A DNA stretch of 64,000 nucleotides, from assembly GCA_902806575.1 (NCBI GenBank), contig CADCXD010000019.1, positions 186,001 through 250,000 on the forward strand, in the 5' to 3' direction. Within the stretch, counting starts at the first letter, position 1. Each line of letters starts with the position of its first letter. Made by a program: the position numbers and the translations under genes. The notes beneath the pieces are model-generated. The model made no database searches. It worked only from the letters and a program-made list of their open reading frames with translations, and was not told where the DNA came from. Below are positions 34,200 to 45,979 of this stretch, piece after piece. This DNA is from Jackrogersella multiformis (taxonomy: Eukaryota; Ascomycota; Sordariomycetes; Xylariales; Hypoxylaceae).

Positions 34200-35866
34200 G
34201 TGTCTCTGGTCTGGGCTGGTCTGGCTTGCTGTGCGATGGATGGTTATGGGGTGTAATAGGGGCGTTTGGGGGGAATCATTTCGTAGTGGTAGATTGTGAT
34301 TTTGGGTTAATGGGAGTCGATAGTGAGGCGAATCCTCGGAGCTAATCTCGCGAAATTTATATTAATATTGAACTGTCCTTGGTTTTTAATAGGTACCTTA
34401 ATACCTAGGTAGTGATCTAATTTTGATATTATAATGTGATAGCTTCTCCCGGTAGGCAGGTATAATTACGACATGCTACCCAGGTACTACAGATTTCCCA
34501 ATGAAGACAAAGGGGCGACTTAATACCACCATACTTATAGGCGGACTACCTTATTATACCTTGCTAGTTACGGTGTTCAATTAGGTACCTAGGTAGGTAT
34601 CGATCCCTTGATTTTCGTAGTCGCCCCCCCTTACGTATCACCTTGCATCTTCCCTTGCCTCTGTCTGCCGGTTATAGTAGTGGCTTTATTTCTTTTTTCG
34701 AAGTCAAAGTAGTGTCTCAAGAATAGGGTCAAAAATGCGAAATTATATGCAAGATTATGGCTGCAGCATATAATAAGGTAGCCCAAATTAGGGAGTTGAC
34801 CCCCCTTTTCATTAGCGTGTTTTCATTGGACTGAAGAGAAGCCATTCGCTATAAAGCGCTATAAAGCTCACGTTATCAATACCTGATACCTGACCTAAAT
34901 TGCCCTAGATAGGCAGATAGGTACATCGGCAGAACGGGTGGCTGATGACTAAGATGATTTACCTGTCAAGGATTAAACTTTCGGGCCCGGGGTTACTAAG
35001 GTACCTAGGTAGGTATTTGGCTTCTTCGGCGTTCAGGTGATTCGTTATCATCGTTCTTCCTACAACCTCCTCAAACGCCATCTTCATCTTCATAATGCCG
35101 CCAAATTCAGCAACGTCGCAACCGATATTCACCCTAGAAATATCGAACCATCTCAAACTCGATGAGAATATATGGCGTATGCGGCTTCGTTTGATTGCTG
35201 GGGGACAACTCGCCTAATCATCCGTACCTTACTCTCTCTACCTTTGAGTACCTAGGTATGTATCTACTATCTACGTGTCTTGCAGCGTCTTTCTGTAGAG
35301 ATATCTACCAAACACGCCCGACCAACACGAGATATTTGTTTGCTACAAGGGAGCCACGTGTAGGATGGGTCATTCAGCGAAACAGAGCAAACGAAATGCT
35401 ACCCCGCTTCTGAGGGAGTCAGCTCTACATAGGCTCCAGGTTGGTAGCTTGCATTCTCCAACTGTCGAGTTCTGCGAGTTGTTGTTGAAGTAGCGGCAGG
35501 AATGGAACATGCATGAGCTAGCCGTGAGCTGGGAGGTCAGCTTTGGTAGGTATTGCATGGGATCAACTCAGGCTCGCATAAGATCAACAACTTGTGTGCC
35601 ACACCATGCGTCCGAAAAAAGCATCTAGCCTTCTGGTTATACTCTACCCGACCAGCGATCTGTGTGTGACAGTGAGACAGGCAATCGGGCGATTTTAAGG
35701 GTATTATTAAGAGTACTTGCTTAGAAACCTTAACTAGGATGCAGGGCCAAACGGCTGGGCCTTTTCTATTCCTATCTAATTCTAAGATTGTCCTACTCTT
35801 GTCAGATTTATATCTTTATATCTTCGTATCTAGTTCAATGCTGGTTACCGTTTGGCTTTAATCGCT
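34200..35866. other. Intergenic region with palindromes
   Basis: About 1.7 kb. CCTAGGTAGG motifs occur at 34391, 34582, 34999 and 35248. One small ATG frame (35095-35217) is listed separately. No other gene seen. Confidence 0.55.
35095..35217 (+). CDS. Possible small ORF, 40 aa
   Basis: Opens with ATG in good context and reads PPNSATSQPIFTLEISNHL then LDENIWRMRLRLIAGGQLA before TAA. The composition is protein-like but there is no family match I know and no evidence of expression. It might be a spurious frame or the remnant of a longer gene. Confidence 0.2.
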   Translation: MPPNSATSQPIFTLEISNHLKLDENIWRMRLRLIAGGQLA

Positions 35867-37169
35867 ATGGCGGCGGCTACCTACAGCCCCGAATACCTTG
35901 CGGAGTCTAGGACGACGTTACTTAATGTGTTTTATTCAATACCTATCCCCCTCGAGATTCTCAGCACGGTCTTTAGACTATGGGTCAAGGCAAAACCCTC
36001 GTCACAAGGCTATTGGGCTTTTGACGATTACCTCATGATTTGGGCCACAGTATGTCCATCGATCCTCGTATGAATCGAGTAGAGGCCTAATCATTATTGC
36101 TTAGATGGTCGCCGTCGCAGAATGCATTGCCGGCCTAGTCTACGGTCCGTGTAATCTAAACTCTATCATATAGAAAGTAGCCCTAATCTATGTACTTTAA
36201 GGGGCACCTAATGGACTTGGACGTCATATACAGGCTGTTTCACTTGAAGACCGGCAGAAGTTCCTGATGGTAAGCTAGAAAATCCTCCTTCACATGTCAA
36301 GGCACAACTAACACTCAGCAGGGCGACTACATCTTTAGCCATTTCTATGATATTGCCATCGCCAGCACCAAACTTTCGATTCTAGCACTATATTATCGGA
36401 TCTTCGTTACAGACAAGTTCCGTATTGTTGTTATTGCCACTGCCGTTTTCGTGTTAATGTGGCTTGTGTCAATGGAAATTGTGCTAGGTCTAGGATGTCA
36501 ACCTGTGCAAGGTTGGTGGGATGCAGGAATAGCCTCCACTGCTACATGTGTCAACAAAGTGGCATTCACGTATTCCACTAACATCACAAACCTGATCACC
36601 GACTTGTGGATTTTCGCCATGCCAATACCAATCATCCTGAGTCTACAGGCCAGCCGGGATAAAAAGATAGGGCTCTGCTTCCTATTTTCTCTGGGCTTGG
36701 GAACGTGCGCCATCAGCGCCGCTCGCCTATCTTTTGTTGTCTCAGTGGTATCTGAAGATATTACGTGTAGGTTCTCACCATCGTCTCCTCTATACCTTCA
36801 TATATCTAAAACAAGTTCTGTCTAGGGCACGAAGTTCCCCTGGGAATCCTATCGGCATGGGAGCCCTGTGGTGGCATCTTGTGTGCGAACTTGCCCTTGA
36901 TCTATAGAGCCGCGATCCGAGGCATCAAGCAGATCCGCTCGACGGTTAAGTCCTCTCGAACTCGTAGTCGCGACCTCAGCGCGCGGCCCACTTCGCCATA
37001 TCTCGATTGGACTCGACTTAACCATAGCACTTCAAGCAATACTTGTGCTATTTCAAAAGTCACCGTCTCCAGAGGCCCAATAGATCAGACCGAAATGGAC
37101 AAGATTGGAAACACTGGGATAAAGGTAGAACGTGATTTTAAATTTCAAGAATTTCATCGTAAATATTAA
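35867..37169 (+). CDS. Pth11-like integral membrane protein (fungal rhodopsin-fold domain)
   Basis: Seven-transmembrane fungal membrane protein related to the Pth11-type receptor-like family. Five exons: 35867-36049, 36105-36144, 36202-36269, 36322-36766 and 36826-37169; 359 aa. Family blocks are visible: RLWVKAKPSSQGYWAFDDYL (the ..R...K....WG.DDYL motif), GLGRHIQAVSLED, FSHFYDIAIASTKLSILALYYRIF, the conserved Cys pair region CQPVQGWWD, ITNLITDLWIFAMPIPIIL, and a final helix near EVPLGILSAWEPCGGILCANLP. A Ser/Arg-rich cytoplasmic tail follows. There is no CFEM domain, so this is not a full Pth11. Ligand and role are unknown. It converges with the epoxide-hydrolase-like gene, 111 bp apart. 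Confidence 0.9.
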
Positions 37170-37280
37170 GCTAAAACCCAATCTTATCTATTGGAACGGC
37201 CTTTGAACCCATCGCGATAAGTTTTCCTTCAACTTCTGCAATAAGAATATTATCTACCTCTATGTTCAATGGGGCGCCCC

Positions 37281-38330
37281 TTAATCGAGAGTCGCAACCC
37301 AGGACTGGAGAATATTGTTCACTTCGGTGGGACCTTCGATCATAGCCCAATGACCAGTATGAACCTCGGCTCTCGTCAATTTATCAAAGTACTGGTCCAT
37401 ACCTTGGGACAGCTCCGGAATGAGGACTGGGTCGTTGAGAGCTTGGATGAATAGGGCTGGCATAGCAAATTTGTGGCCACCTGCCTTGGCGATTGGTAGC
37501 TCGTCCTCGAAGTTAATCTCAGCTGTGCGGTACCAGTTTAGAGGGCCCCGAAGACCACGGAGCTGGAACTCTGCCACATATTGATCAAGCTCTGTATCGC
37601 TGAGGAGAGACGGCTGGCGCAATTTGGGGAGCACATTGAAGTCTAAACCGTCGGGCGAAAAAGCGGACGTGCCGTTAGGTGGCTTCGCCTCATATACCGC
37701 TAGCAGTAACTGGCGGATCTCGGTTGCGGTCTGGAATTTTCTGTCGAGTGAGGGTTTCCGAAACTGAAGCTGATATTTGAATGTCGTCCAATTACCAGCG
37801 GCGATCTTGTCGGCTATATCAACATACTCGGTCACGGGCGGGAAATACGGATATGTGATCGAGAAAATTCCCTTGAAGAGATCAGGATAGTAAGTGGCAA
37901 ACGGCCACACCAATCCACCACCCCAGTCGTGACCACCGAGAATCACCTGCTCGCCGGGCACAATCTGATCTAGCAAAGCCGCTAGCTCGTCAGACTGCTT
38001 CTTGAAGGAAAATTCGTCAAATTCGCTCGGCGAAGATGTCTGCCCATAACCTGTCATTTCGGGGACAATGACTTGGTACCCAAGCGAGGTGAACAGTGGC
38101 ACTTGGTTTTTCCACCCATATGGAAGACCTGGAAAGCCGTGGAGAAGAAGGACGGTCTCTTTGGGCTCTGCAGAAGGTCTGGCTCGGAAGTAGCGCCAAG
38201 TGTTTTCTCCGATGAGCACGGAGTGACTGGAGTTGAAAGGGAACTGGACGGGCAGCCCTTGCGAAGCCGTAGCTATAGCCGCCGTTAGGCTCAGGACGAG
38301 GATTTGGAATATATTCATCACGTATGTCAT
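37281..38330 (-). CDS. Secreted epoxide-hydrolase-like alpha/beta hydrolase
   Basis: Single exon, 349 aa. A signal peptide is clear (MNIFQILVLSLTAAIATAS, from the second Met at residue 5). Oxyanion motif HGFPG at 64-68, nucleophile elbow GGHDWGG with Asp135, acid Asp300 (ALNDPVL) and His327 (TGHWAMIEGP) make the Asp-Asp-His triad of soluble epoxide hydrolases and haloalkane dehalogenases. The cap region contains NWYRTAE, whose Tyr is a candidate epoxide-activating residue. The Asp nucleophile argues against an esterase. Substrate unknown; fungal members act on fatty acid or xenobiotic epoxides. It ends 111 bp from the convergent Pth11-like gene. Confidence 0.9.
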   Translation of the reverse strand: MTYVMNIFQILVLSLTAAIATASQGLPVQFPFNSSHSVLIGENTWRYFRARPSAEPKETVLLLHGFPGLPYGWKNQVPLFTSLGYQVIVPEMTGYGQTSSPSEFDEFSFKKQSDELAALLDQIVPGEQVILGGHDWGGGLVWPFATYYPDLFKGIFSITYPYFPPVTEYVDIADKIAAGNWTTFKYQLQFRKPSLDRKFQTATEIRQLLLAVYEAKPPNGTSAFSPDGLDFNVLPKLRQPSLLSDTELDQYVAEFQLRGLRGPLNWYRTAEINFEDELPIAKAGGHKFAMPALFIQALNDPVLIPELSQGMDQYFDKLTRAEVHTGHWAMIEGPTEVNNILQSWVATLD

Positions 38331-41300
38331 GCTTCAGAGATGTGACAGATGTTGTGACCTGTAACTACGACTATGATGTTCAACTTCATGTCGACCGAAC
38401 TACCAGTTTATATAGCATCCCCATATCGAATTGATTTATAATAGGCACGTATTACAAATCTATAATATGCCATGGATAAAGGAGATGTCATCATTGACGA
38501 GGTAATATCTATGGGGCATCGGACAAAACCATTCACCAGCTTGAATAGAATTCTCATAATTAATCTAAGTTCTACATAGGCAAGGTGCATTGCTTACGAC
38601 TAACGTAATCATTAACGCCGTATTATACCGGAGTTGCAATAGCGTGCTCGCGCTAGTTACTGAGATTCCACTCTCAATCGGCGAAATTGGCCGGGGCAAA
38701 CGACTATTGGCTGGACAAAATTCTTGATTATGAAACAACACCTGAGGCTCCAATGGTCTTGTTGGAAGGCTGGTATCATACTGGAGTCTTAAATCTAAAT
38801 AGTCTTGCTATTTTCGTGATAGATATGGGTTACATTAACCAATTTGGAAATCTATCTAGGTACCTCTCAATCTAACCTTGGGTATTGCCCAGATGGATTA
38901 CCAACCAAAGTGGAGTAAATATATCCCACTTTAAGAGTTTAGGACTTGGCATCATTATTCCAAAGCTATAAGACGATAATATATGCATGATGCGGATGTC
39001 GTATAAGGCGTAAAAAGGTTACAAATACACGTTGGAACTAGGATTTTATGCATACTTTCAAAGGGCAGAGTTTGGTGAAGCTTCTTTAAAGCTTGTGGTA
39101 AATACTTGCTACACTCTTTTGTCACCTTTTTCGCACTTCCTCTCATGTTTATGAATATTGCTTGGTTAGGTAGGTAGGTAGTTGGTGAAAACTGGCTATT
39201 TTTCCTTTCTAACATATTTGACCTGTAAAATGAAAAACGCATAGCAAAGACATCCAGACTGTTTACTTCACTTACCAGGTAGGCATGACAAAATAACTAC
39301 CTAGGTAGGTACCTAGGTACGGAAGGAGTGTTAAGACGCGTGACGCATTTCCTGCTCAACATGCTTGCCGTTGACTATAATATTAACCGACAGACCTACC
39401 TACCTCTTAAGTAACTACTTCATAAAATGAACCTTGCCTATACAGTTTCTCGTATAATAACACATCATAACCGCGCGCACGAGGGCATATATTAGGATAG
39501 TAGATATCACTGGGATAGAGCGATACTTCTTAAATCATCTGATATTAATACCAAATGGTCACACGCTCTGTCTGTATGTGAAGTAAATTTTACTGTACCT
39601 ACCTAGGTAGGTATTGTGAGTTGATTTATTATGACATAGCTCCGGCCACAGTTGCCAACTCGGATGCGGTGAATAGTATTAGGTTCGGCTGTGTAACCCG
39701 GATGCCCCACCCGGCCCGATTTATTACGTTGGGAAATATCCGGCTTAGGCGGCGACTGAACCTTATTTCACTTACACCGGCCCCGTAACTTCCTAATCGG
39801 GTCACGGAAGCACACGCGACTTCCGATGAAGATTTGTGGTTTCTTTTATAAGTTAACACTTCGAAATTTCTCACATCCTTAGTCTTTTTTATTCACTCAC
39901 CATATACCATCTGGGTACAGTCTACAGCCTGGGTTACATTCTCAGCGACAAATCACTAGATATCTTTTTCTTATGAATTCCCCTTTCGTGATGATTAATC
40001 ATTAATATCCTATTATTATCATTATTTTATTACTTAATATGTCTACCTTAGTTTTACATCCATTTTCTACACCCAGATGGCAACATCGAGGATCTTCTGG
40101 GATGAAAAATACACCCTCGCCAGAGGAACACTCTTAAGTTTCTAACCTAGGTGGTATCACCAATGCCCCACGGGGATGAAATCAATGGAAGCCTCAAATC
40201 CCCCTACCAGCAGCGATCTAATCCACGGAACAGCCACAATGAGTTTGGAATGAAAACTCTACCAACACTATTGCATGGAGACCCGATATTTAGGATTTAC
40301 TACTTCATGTAAGTGTTTTTCTTATAACTACCTACTGATTACACCGTCCTTCTTCCAGAAACTCATCCTATGTCTACCCACCTTTTTACTTACTAGGTAA
40401 ACAGGTGGTCGTCTAGACAAGATTATGACGATCCATCATGCGAGATCATGGTGGGCAATAATGAGGGCCTAATGTCTCCAACCTACCCTAAGCTTTTGGC
40501 CGTTGGGGTTATCTAAAGCCGGATGATGCCATCCATTACAACAAAAAAGACAGCGTCAAGATTTCATCATACGCTTCTATTATTCGGACCAAACCTTGGA
40601 AGATCGAAGGCTCTCGCTTAAGATATCAGGAAGCCTATACTTTCTACGGAAATCGGTGAAACTACCAGGGCCGAAATTCCTTCTCGTATTGTTAGCTGAG
40701 ATAGCGAAAACTGGATTGACTAGCACGCCTGGACAGAACAGCTTCGAGAAGAAGCCCGAAGCCTGAAGGAACCTTCAAACTACATTTGTCTCTTGTCCTT
40801 ATTTTGTATCGTCTGTCCCTTTTTTCTAGTTTGTCTCTATAGAGAGACGCCACACTCTCCCCTGGGACGGGGAGCTGCGATGAACGATTCACTGAACGTG
40901 AAGAGAAACCATTTGATGGTCTCGAGCTCGCACAGAGGATAGGAGGACCGCGTTTTGGGGGGGATCTTAGAACAGGAATAGGTAGAGGGCGATAAAGAGG
41001 AAGCATGTTGGAGACTGCAGAACAATCATGTACGTGGAGATGGCATACGAAACTGTACTATAATTGAGCTGAAGGTTATTTGTCATCGCTCTTCTTTGCA
41101 ATGATTAGAGAAATAAATCCACGACAATAACCTTGACGATCCTTCGTTTCTCTCCTACCATGCGAAGCCATCATGTCTCGACTTTTCCTCGCAGAACCGA
41201 GTTCCCTAAGAGTATTTCACGTACAGTTATTTTCACCTTAGAAGCGGCTATTTACTTTTATTGGCATTTATGTATAGGTGACCGAGTATTGACAAGCTAG

Positions 41301-41468
41301 AGCTATATAGTACTTAAGCTATGTAGGACAACCGAGGAATCACTGCTGATTCCAGTTCAAATGAAAGGGGATCCCTATCCTCTTTTGCAACTTGTGATAC
41401 TGCCCTTCTATAGCTCGAGATTTATCGACGTTCCCTTCCTCTACTTCTTAGTAGCAAATTGCATCACC
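38331..41468. other. Long intergenic region
   Basis: About 3.1 kb, AT-rich in places, with CCTAGGTAGGT palindromes at 39168, 39293-39320 and 39599. The minus frame at 40692-41006 is Ser/Arg/Pro-rich and unconvincing. No RNA gene or transposon recognised. Confidence 0.55.
39296..39320. repeat. TACCTAGGTAGGTACCTAGG palindrome cluster
   Basis: Overlapping inverted repeats centred on CCTAGG and GGTACC, another dense member of the dispersed family. Confidence 0.85.
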
Positions 41469-43097
41469 TCAAACAAGTTGGTCCGCAATTCCGTAGTCTA
41501 CCATGGACGTGTCCCAGTGCACGGATCCGTCGTCTGCGTCTTCCTCCGCGTACTTCTCTTCGGCATCTTCCTCTGCCTTGCTATTCTTGCCTCCCTGTTC
41601 TTCCCTATCGCGGTCTTCGTCGGAGTTCTCGTCTTCATCGCTGTAGTAGTCATCATCATCATCGTCGTCGTCGTCGCTGTCATCATCAAAGACCGAGGGA
41701 GTATCCAATATTCCGTATTCTTCGCATTCGTACTCGAAATGCTTAGTCTCCACATCGTAGTAGCCTGCCAAGCACCAAGCATGGTGGTCGTGGGTGTATA
41801 CTTCCGTGATAATCTCGTGGTGGGTTACCGTACGGATATCACTATCGTAAGTGGTAAGACAGGTGGGGGATTCCCGGTTGACAAAGGCGAGGAGGCTCTC
41901 CTCAGGGATCTCGGCTTCATTCTTTGGAGCCCATGAATGAGAGCCGGCGATCGTGAAAGATTGTAGTTGGAGATCCGAAGAGTCTCTCATAGCGAGTATG
42001 TCAGTATTCTTCACCCCGCACATGATTAATGCTATATGCCGTAACTCTCGGGAGTGATGCCTGCAGAACTGGCGATACGCGTTGGGAGGTAGCCAGGCAT
42101 GCATCAGCTTCAAGGAACATAGATGCGGCCAGCGACATTGTGAAAATATCGCATTGGTGAAGGGAGCCGGAGACGCCGTTCTTTCGAAACACAATGACAG
42201 TTGCCTCAAGTGTATTGCTGCACGCAAGCAGGCTACGAGGCCGTCTGCCTGGGCTCGGTCCATCGAAGTGAGGTGGCTAATGCACAGGTCTAACGATGTC
42301 AAGGCACGGAAAGCCGGCGAGTAATCAAGCTCCAGATTCAACACGAAGCTTTTCGAGCTTGCCGTCTCGTCTGCCCAATGCAGAGAAACGATTTTGGACC
42401 CGGTTTGGCTCATCACCGGTAGCATAAAGCTGAAGAAACCATCATTGCCGGTAGGGAATTTTCTCTGATCTTGGTACCTGTACAGGTCGGGTTGTAGCGG
42501 ATATCCCCTATATTCAAATACTCGATCATTCGGCATGGGGCACGAGCGGAATGCTGTAAGTTTCGGCAATCGATCTACAGCCACAGCAAATCGAGATAAG
42601 AAGCTCGCCATGATGTACTTGCGGCGCGGCAGCTGTTCGTGGAATTCTGCAGTGGTCTTCGGAAGCCAGAACAATTCCTGATCGCTCACGGCATCGACCA
42701 TGAGTTGCGTGATGGAGCTGAGCGCGCCTGCCTCGAGCTCCCCAGACTTCTCTAAGTTTTCTTCCTTCTCGGCAATCACTTGGTTAAAGAGCCACGAATT
42801 TTCATCGTCTGGCCAAGTCCAAGCTTCTAAGTTGAGCTCATGCCAAATAATTTGTTGGACATGCTGAGCCAGATGATGGTGGGAAGTAATCTGATCGAAT
42901 GCATCTCGGTCTTTCCTGAGACGAGAAATCCTAATATACCGAAATAGAAGAGACGCGGCGGGCTGTTCAAAGGCACGACATACGAGGCGTAGGTCTTTCC
43001 AGTCTGGTCGTGAGAATTGTGGGTTAGATATGATATCGATGATCACGTCGTAGGGCAGAGTCGCCAGAGTAGGAGGAGGGCTTGATTCGTAAGACAT
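41469..43097 (-). CDS. F-box domain protein with acidic C-terminus
   Basis: Single exon, 542 aa. The start (TLATLPYDVIIDIISNPQF, then LRLVCRAFEQPAASLLFRYI) matches an F-box-like motif, which binds Skp1 in SCF ubiquitin ligases. The middle contains leucine-rich segments (FRALTSLDLCISHL, LRAAIHLRQLSLCFE, LCSLKLMHAWLP) that look like degenerate LRRs, the usual substrate-recruiting part. The last 70 residues are Asp/Glu-rich, encoded by GAT/GAC repeats, ending VDYGIADQLV. No close functional assignment is possible; such F-box proteins are numerous in filamentous fungi. Confidence 0.85.
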   Translation of the reverse strand: MSYESSPPPTLATLPYDVIIDIISNPQFSRPDWKDLRLVCRAFEQPAASLLFRYIRISRLRKDRDAFDQITSHHHLAQHVQQIIWHELNLEAWTWPDDENSWLFNQVIAEKEENLEKSGELEAGALSSITQLMVDAVSDQELFWLPKTTAEFHEQLPRRKYIMASFLSRFAVAVDRLPKLTAFRSCPMPNDRVFEYRGYPLQPDLYRYQDQRKFPTGNDGFFSFMLPVMSQTGSKIVSLHWADETASSKSFVLNLELDYSPAFRALTSLDLCISHLTSMDRAQADGLVACLRAAIHLRQLSLCFERTASPAPFTNAIFSQCRWPHLCSLKLMHAWLPPNAYRQFCRHHSRELRHIALIMCGVKNTDILAMRDSSDLQLQSFTIAGSHSWAPKNEAEIPEESLLAFVNRESPTCLTTYDSDIRTVTHHEIITEVYTHDHHAWCLAGYYDVETKHFEYECEEYGILDTPSVFDDDSDDDDDDDDDYYSDEDENSDEDRDREEQGGKNSKAEEDAEEKYAEEDADDGSVHWDTSMVDYGIADQLV

Positions 43098-45979
43098 TGT
43101 AGATGATTTGACCTATTTTATATACCGGTAGGTAGAGATATGTACCGTGTCGAAGTTGCAAAACCGCAAATCTTGTTGAGTAGAAATTTGGCGATACTTT
43201 ATAAGTCAGGGAATTCCTAAGTACGTAATTAAGTAAGTAAGTACATGTAGGTACCGGTATGTAAGTAAATAAGTACATAAGTAAGAAAAAAGAAAGGACG
43301 AAAGAAAGCAATTACGGTTGAGAGTTAAGAAATATAGATTTAGGTACCTAACCTAGGTAAATTCCCCTCCGGGCGTGACTGACAAATAAGTCACTGCCTA
43401 CTGGAGGTACGTACCAATATAAGCAACGCACCTACCAGCCGCCGCCTGTTGCGCTGAACTGCCTAACCTAAATAGTGGGTTTTTGTGGGTGGTTATGAAG
43501 TTACCATGAGGCTATTCAGGCCTATGTATCCACTCGGTTCCTCTGTTGCTTTGGTGGTTAGCATTTGGTTATATATATGTGACTTATTTCCCATCTCGCA
43601 TTTATATAACTTCGGAAGGATTCTAAGGCTCGGTATTGATATACTGACTTTTTTGAACTGGAAGGATTAAAACCTTTCCGAGGAATTAGCGGCGAGACTT
43701 AAAATCTCGAGGGAATAGCGAAATCTGCATCTGCAAAATACAGGTACTTAACACATACCTAAGTAGGATCAAGTCTAAATTTTCGATATGCTTCAAGTTC
43801 ATCTGATCGGAGGATCGGTATTGTTTGCTTCGCCCAGTATCGACAAAATCTGGCAAACATTTGCGGATGAATTGGTGACTGTAAAGGTGATGATAGTAGG
43901 GAGAATGTAAGTAACCTAAGGACACTCAGTATGTAACTTTTAATAAAACTGCTTATATACATAAATGTGCTGGTAGTACTTTATAATCGCTTAGTGTAAT
44001 ATCGTTATATTGTGAGTAAACGTTCAAGTTATTACCTAGGTTAGGTAGATACCAAGATACTTACCCAGGTACCTTAGGAATGTTAAACATTAAGTATTAC
44101 CTGAAGCATACTGATAATTAATTTATAAAGATATTGTCCGAAGTCTAGTCTATCGAAGGGTAGACCGAACGGGGGTTCGGCCGGTTGAAGGTGTGCTTCC
44201 CAAGAAAAGATCGATAGATAAAGGCATGTTTCCTGTTTATATACAGCGATCCATGGTAGATAGGTTTAGAGCTCCTTGCGTAACAAGATCGTTATTACTC
44301 ATACCGCTAGGTCTGCCTCATGCTTCTCGATTCCCGGTGGTTTACAATATATATGGTTAGGTACTTTCTCTGTCTAGTTCAGCCTAATTTTTGATGACGA
44401 TAAAGGGCAGGTTATTAAATCCATACTTTTCTTCCTGTTTATATGTAAATAAGGATGTCATGAACAAGGAGCTACCACTAGGATTTAGAGTGTTGTTTGA
44501 AAGAAAAGACAGGGAAAGTGTGAAAAATTGTCGAAAATTACGATGCAATAACAAGACGATTGCCCCATGTAAAATCTGAGGGCCTCTGTGACAAGGGCAA
44601 TATAGCTTGGAACCGTACTTCAAATTTCGAATAATAATTCTCCAAGGTCTCAAGGTCCTTGCTTTCTCTTTCTCACGAAGGGGACGCTGTAGTCCTATTT
44701 GTATACAGTCTGATTATCTCTATATGCGCCGTAGGCGCCCTCAATATCCTGTTGGTTCAACCTTGTAGGTCTCCGTCGAGTCTCCTAACGTTCCTCATCC
44801 AATACCTCTGTTTCATACGTTCTAACACTTCTAGTATTGACCAACGTGCATATATTGATGGTACTCTGCTAACGAGTCTCCTATCCGTATGTTAGCCTCC
44901 TTCCTATACATAAAAAGGGGAAATTTATTTCACGTGTGTGCGTTGTATTCCTTGATATATCTCTTACGTGTATAATGAAGACTTGAGTAGAATATCGAGC
45001 GACTGGGTAAGAGCATACCTCAGTAACGTAAGTGGAGAAAAGGGGTAAAATATATTCAATTATGCTGGGCCTCCTGCATACGATTTGGAAGAATGGCCTC
45101 GGAGTTCAATTTTAACATCTCTACACGAAGCTGTTCTTATATTGAGTAATCCGTAGCTTGGTAAGTACTCATTCATCCGTATATTACACTGAATGTATCC
45201 TAGATAATTTCTACTTGGATGAACGGTACTCGTGTGTACATGTCCTGTTCAAAATAAACCAAAAGAGGACCCAAAAACAAAAATGAAGATACCCAGCCTA
45301 GCTGGAGACTTCGCGGTTACTGAAATGCATAGCTTTTATATTTACCATATAACGATGGAAGCATTTCAATATTACATTCTATCATATAATCACCTAGGTT
45401 AACGCAATAGATTTAATTTAATAGAAGAGCCGCGCAGTTTGGGTACTATGCAGTAGTTGCCATCGGACATGACATGTAACCGAGCTTCGCTCTTCACATT
45501 TCCATTACGACTAAAGCTAGTTTCCGGTTCCCCCCCTGATCTAACCTCTACGCGCATCTCATAACGAGGCCAGAACTCCTCCAAACCCCGTTGCTCTGAA
45601 CCTGAAGTGCCACTTGAACGTAACCCTAACTCCCTCTTAACACCTTCACCTCTCATGTAAAAAGCACTCGTCTAGGGAATCTGAAAGCTGGAACCTGAAC
45701 ACTCCCCTCTTCGTATCCTTCTACCCGTTTAGAAGCTCATGAGATCTATCGACACGTTAGCAAGTCGCCGACTGATAGGGAAACCAAGAAAATCAACTCT
45801 GTACCTCGTCCGAAAAGGCCTCGTTTAGCCCAATCCACTAGAAAAACAAGTCAGCAATTGCTTCTTAGGTATATGGTTTAGGGGTGTCAGGCATGTCAAA
45901 GGAGTAACAACTCCACAGCCAAACTAGGAGTGGTTGGCTCCCAAGACAGGCCAAGAAGGGGAGGAAAGAACTCTCGATA
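43098..45979. other. Long intergenic region
   Basis: About 2.9 kb with CCTAGGTA motifs near 43342 and 44033 and AAGTAAGTA-type repeats at 43230-43290. One small frame (45399-45656, minus) is listed with low confidence. Otherwise nothing recognised. Confidence 0.55.
45399..45656 (-). CDS. Possible small protein, 85 aa
   Basis: ATG-started frame with mixed, charged composition (EEFWPRYEMRVEVRSGGEPE, LHVMSDGNYCIVPKLRGSS). It looks more protein-like than neighbouring frames but has no family match, and splice signals and expression are unknown. It lies about 320 bp downstream of the NDE1 stop codon, on the same strand. Confidence 0.25.
   Translation of the reverse strand: MRGEGVKRELGLRSSGTSGSEQRGLEEFWPRYEMRVEVRSGGEPETSFSRNGNVKSEARLHVMSDGNYCIVPKLRGSSIKLNLLR

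Noticed and set aside
28735..38330. Secondary-metabolite gene cluster
   Set aside because: No polyketide synthase, peptide synthetase, terpene cyclase, transporter or pathway regulator; only kept as a possible small accessory block.
40692..41006. Minus-strand frame of 104 aa
   Set aside because: Ser/Arg/Pro-rich, no recognisable motif, no plausible splice context; composition fits non-coding DNA.
44150..44200. GGGGGTTCGGCC hairpin-like stretch
   Set aside because: Resembles a T-arm but has no matching acceptor stem or D arm.
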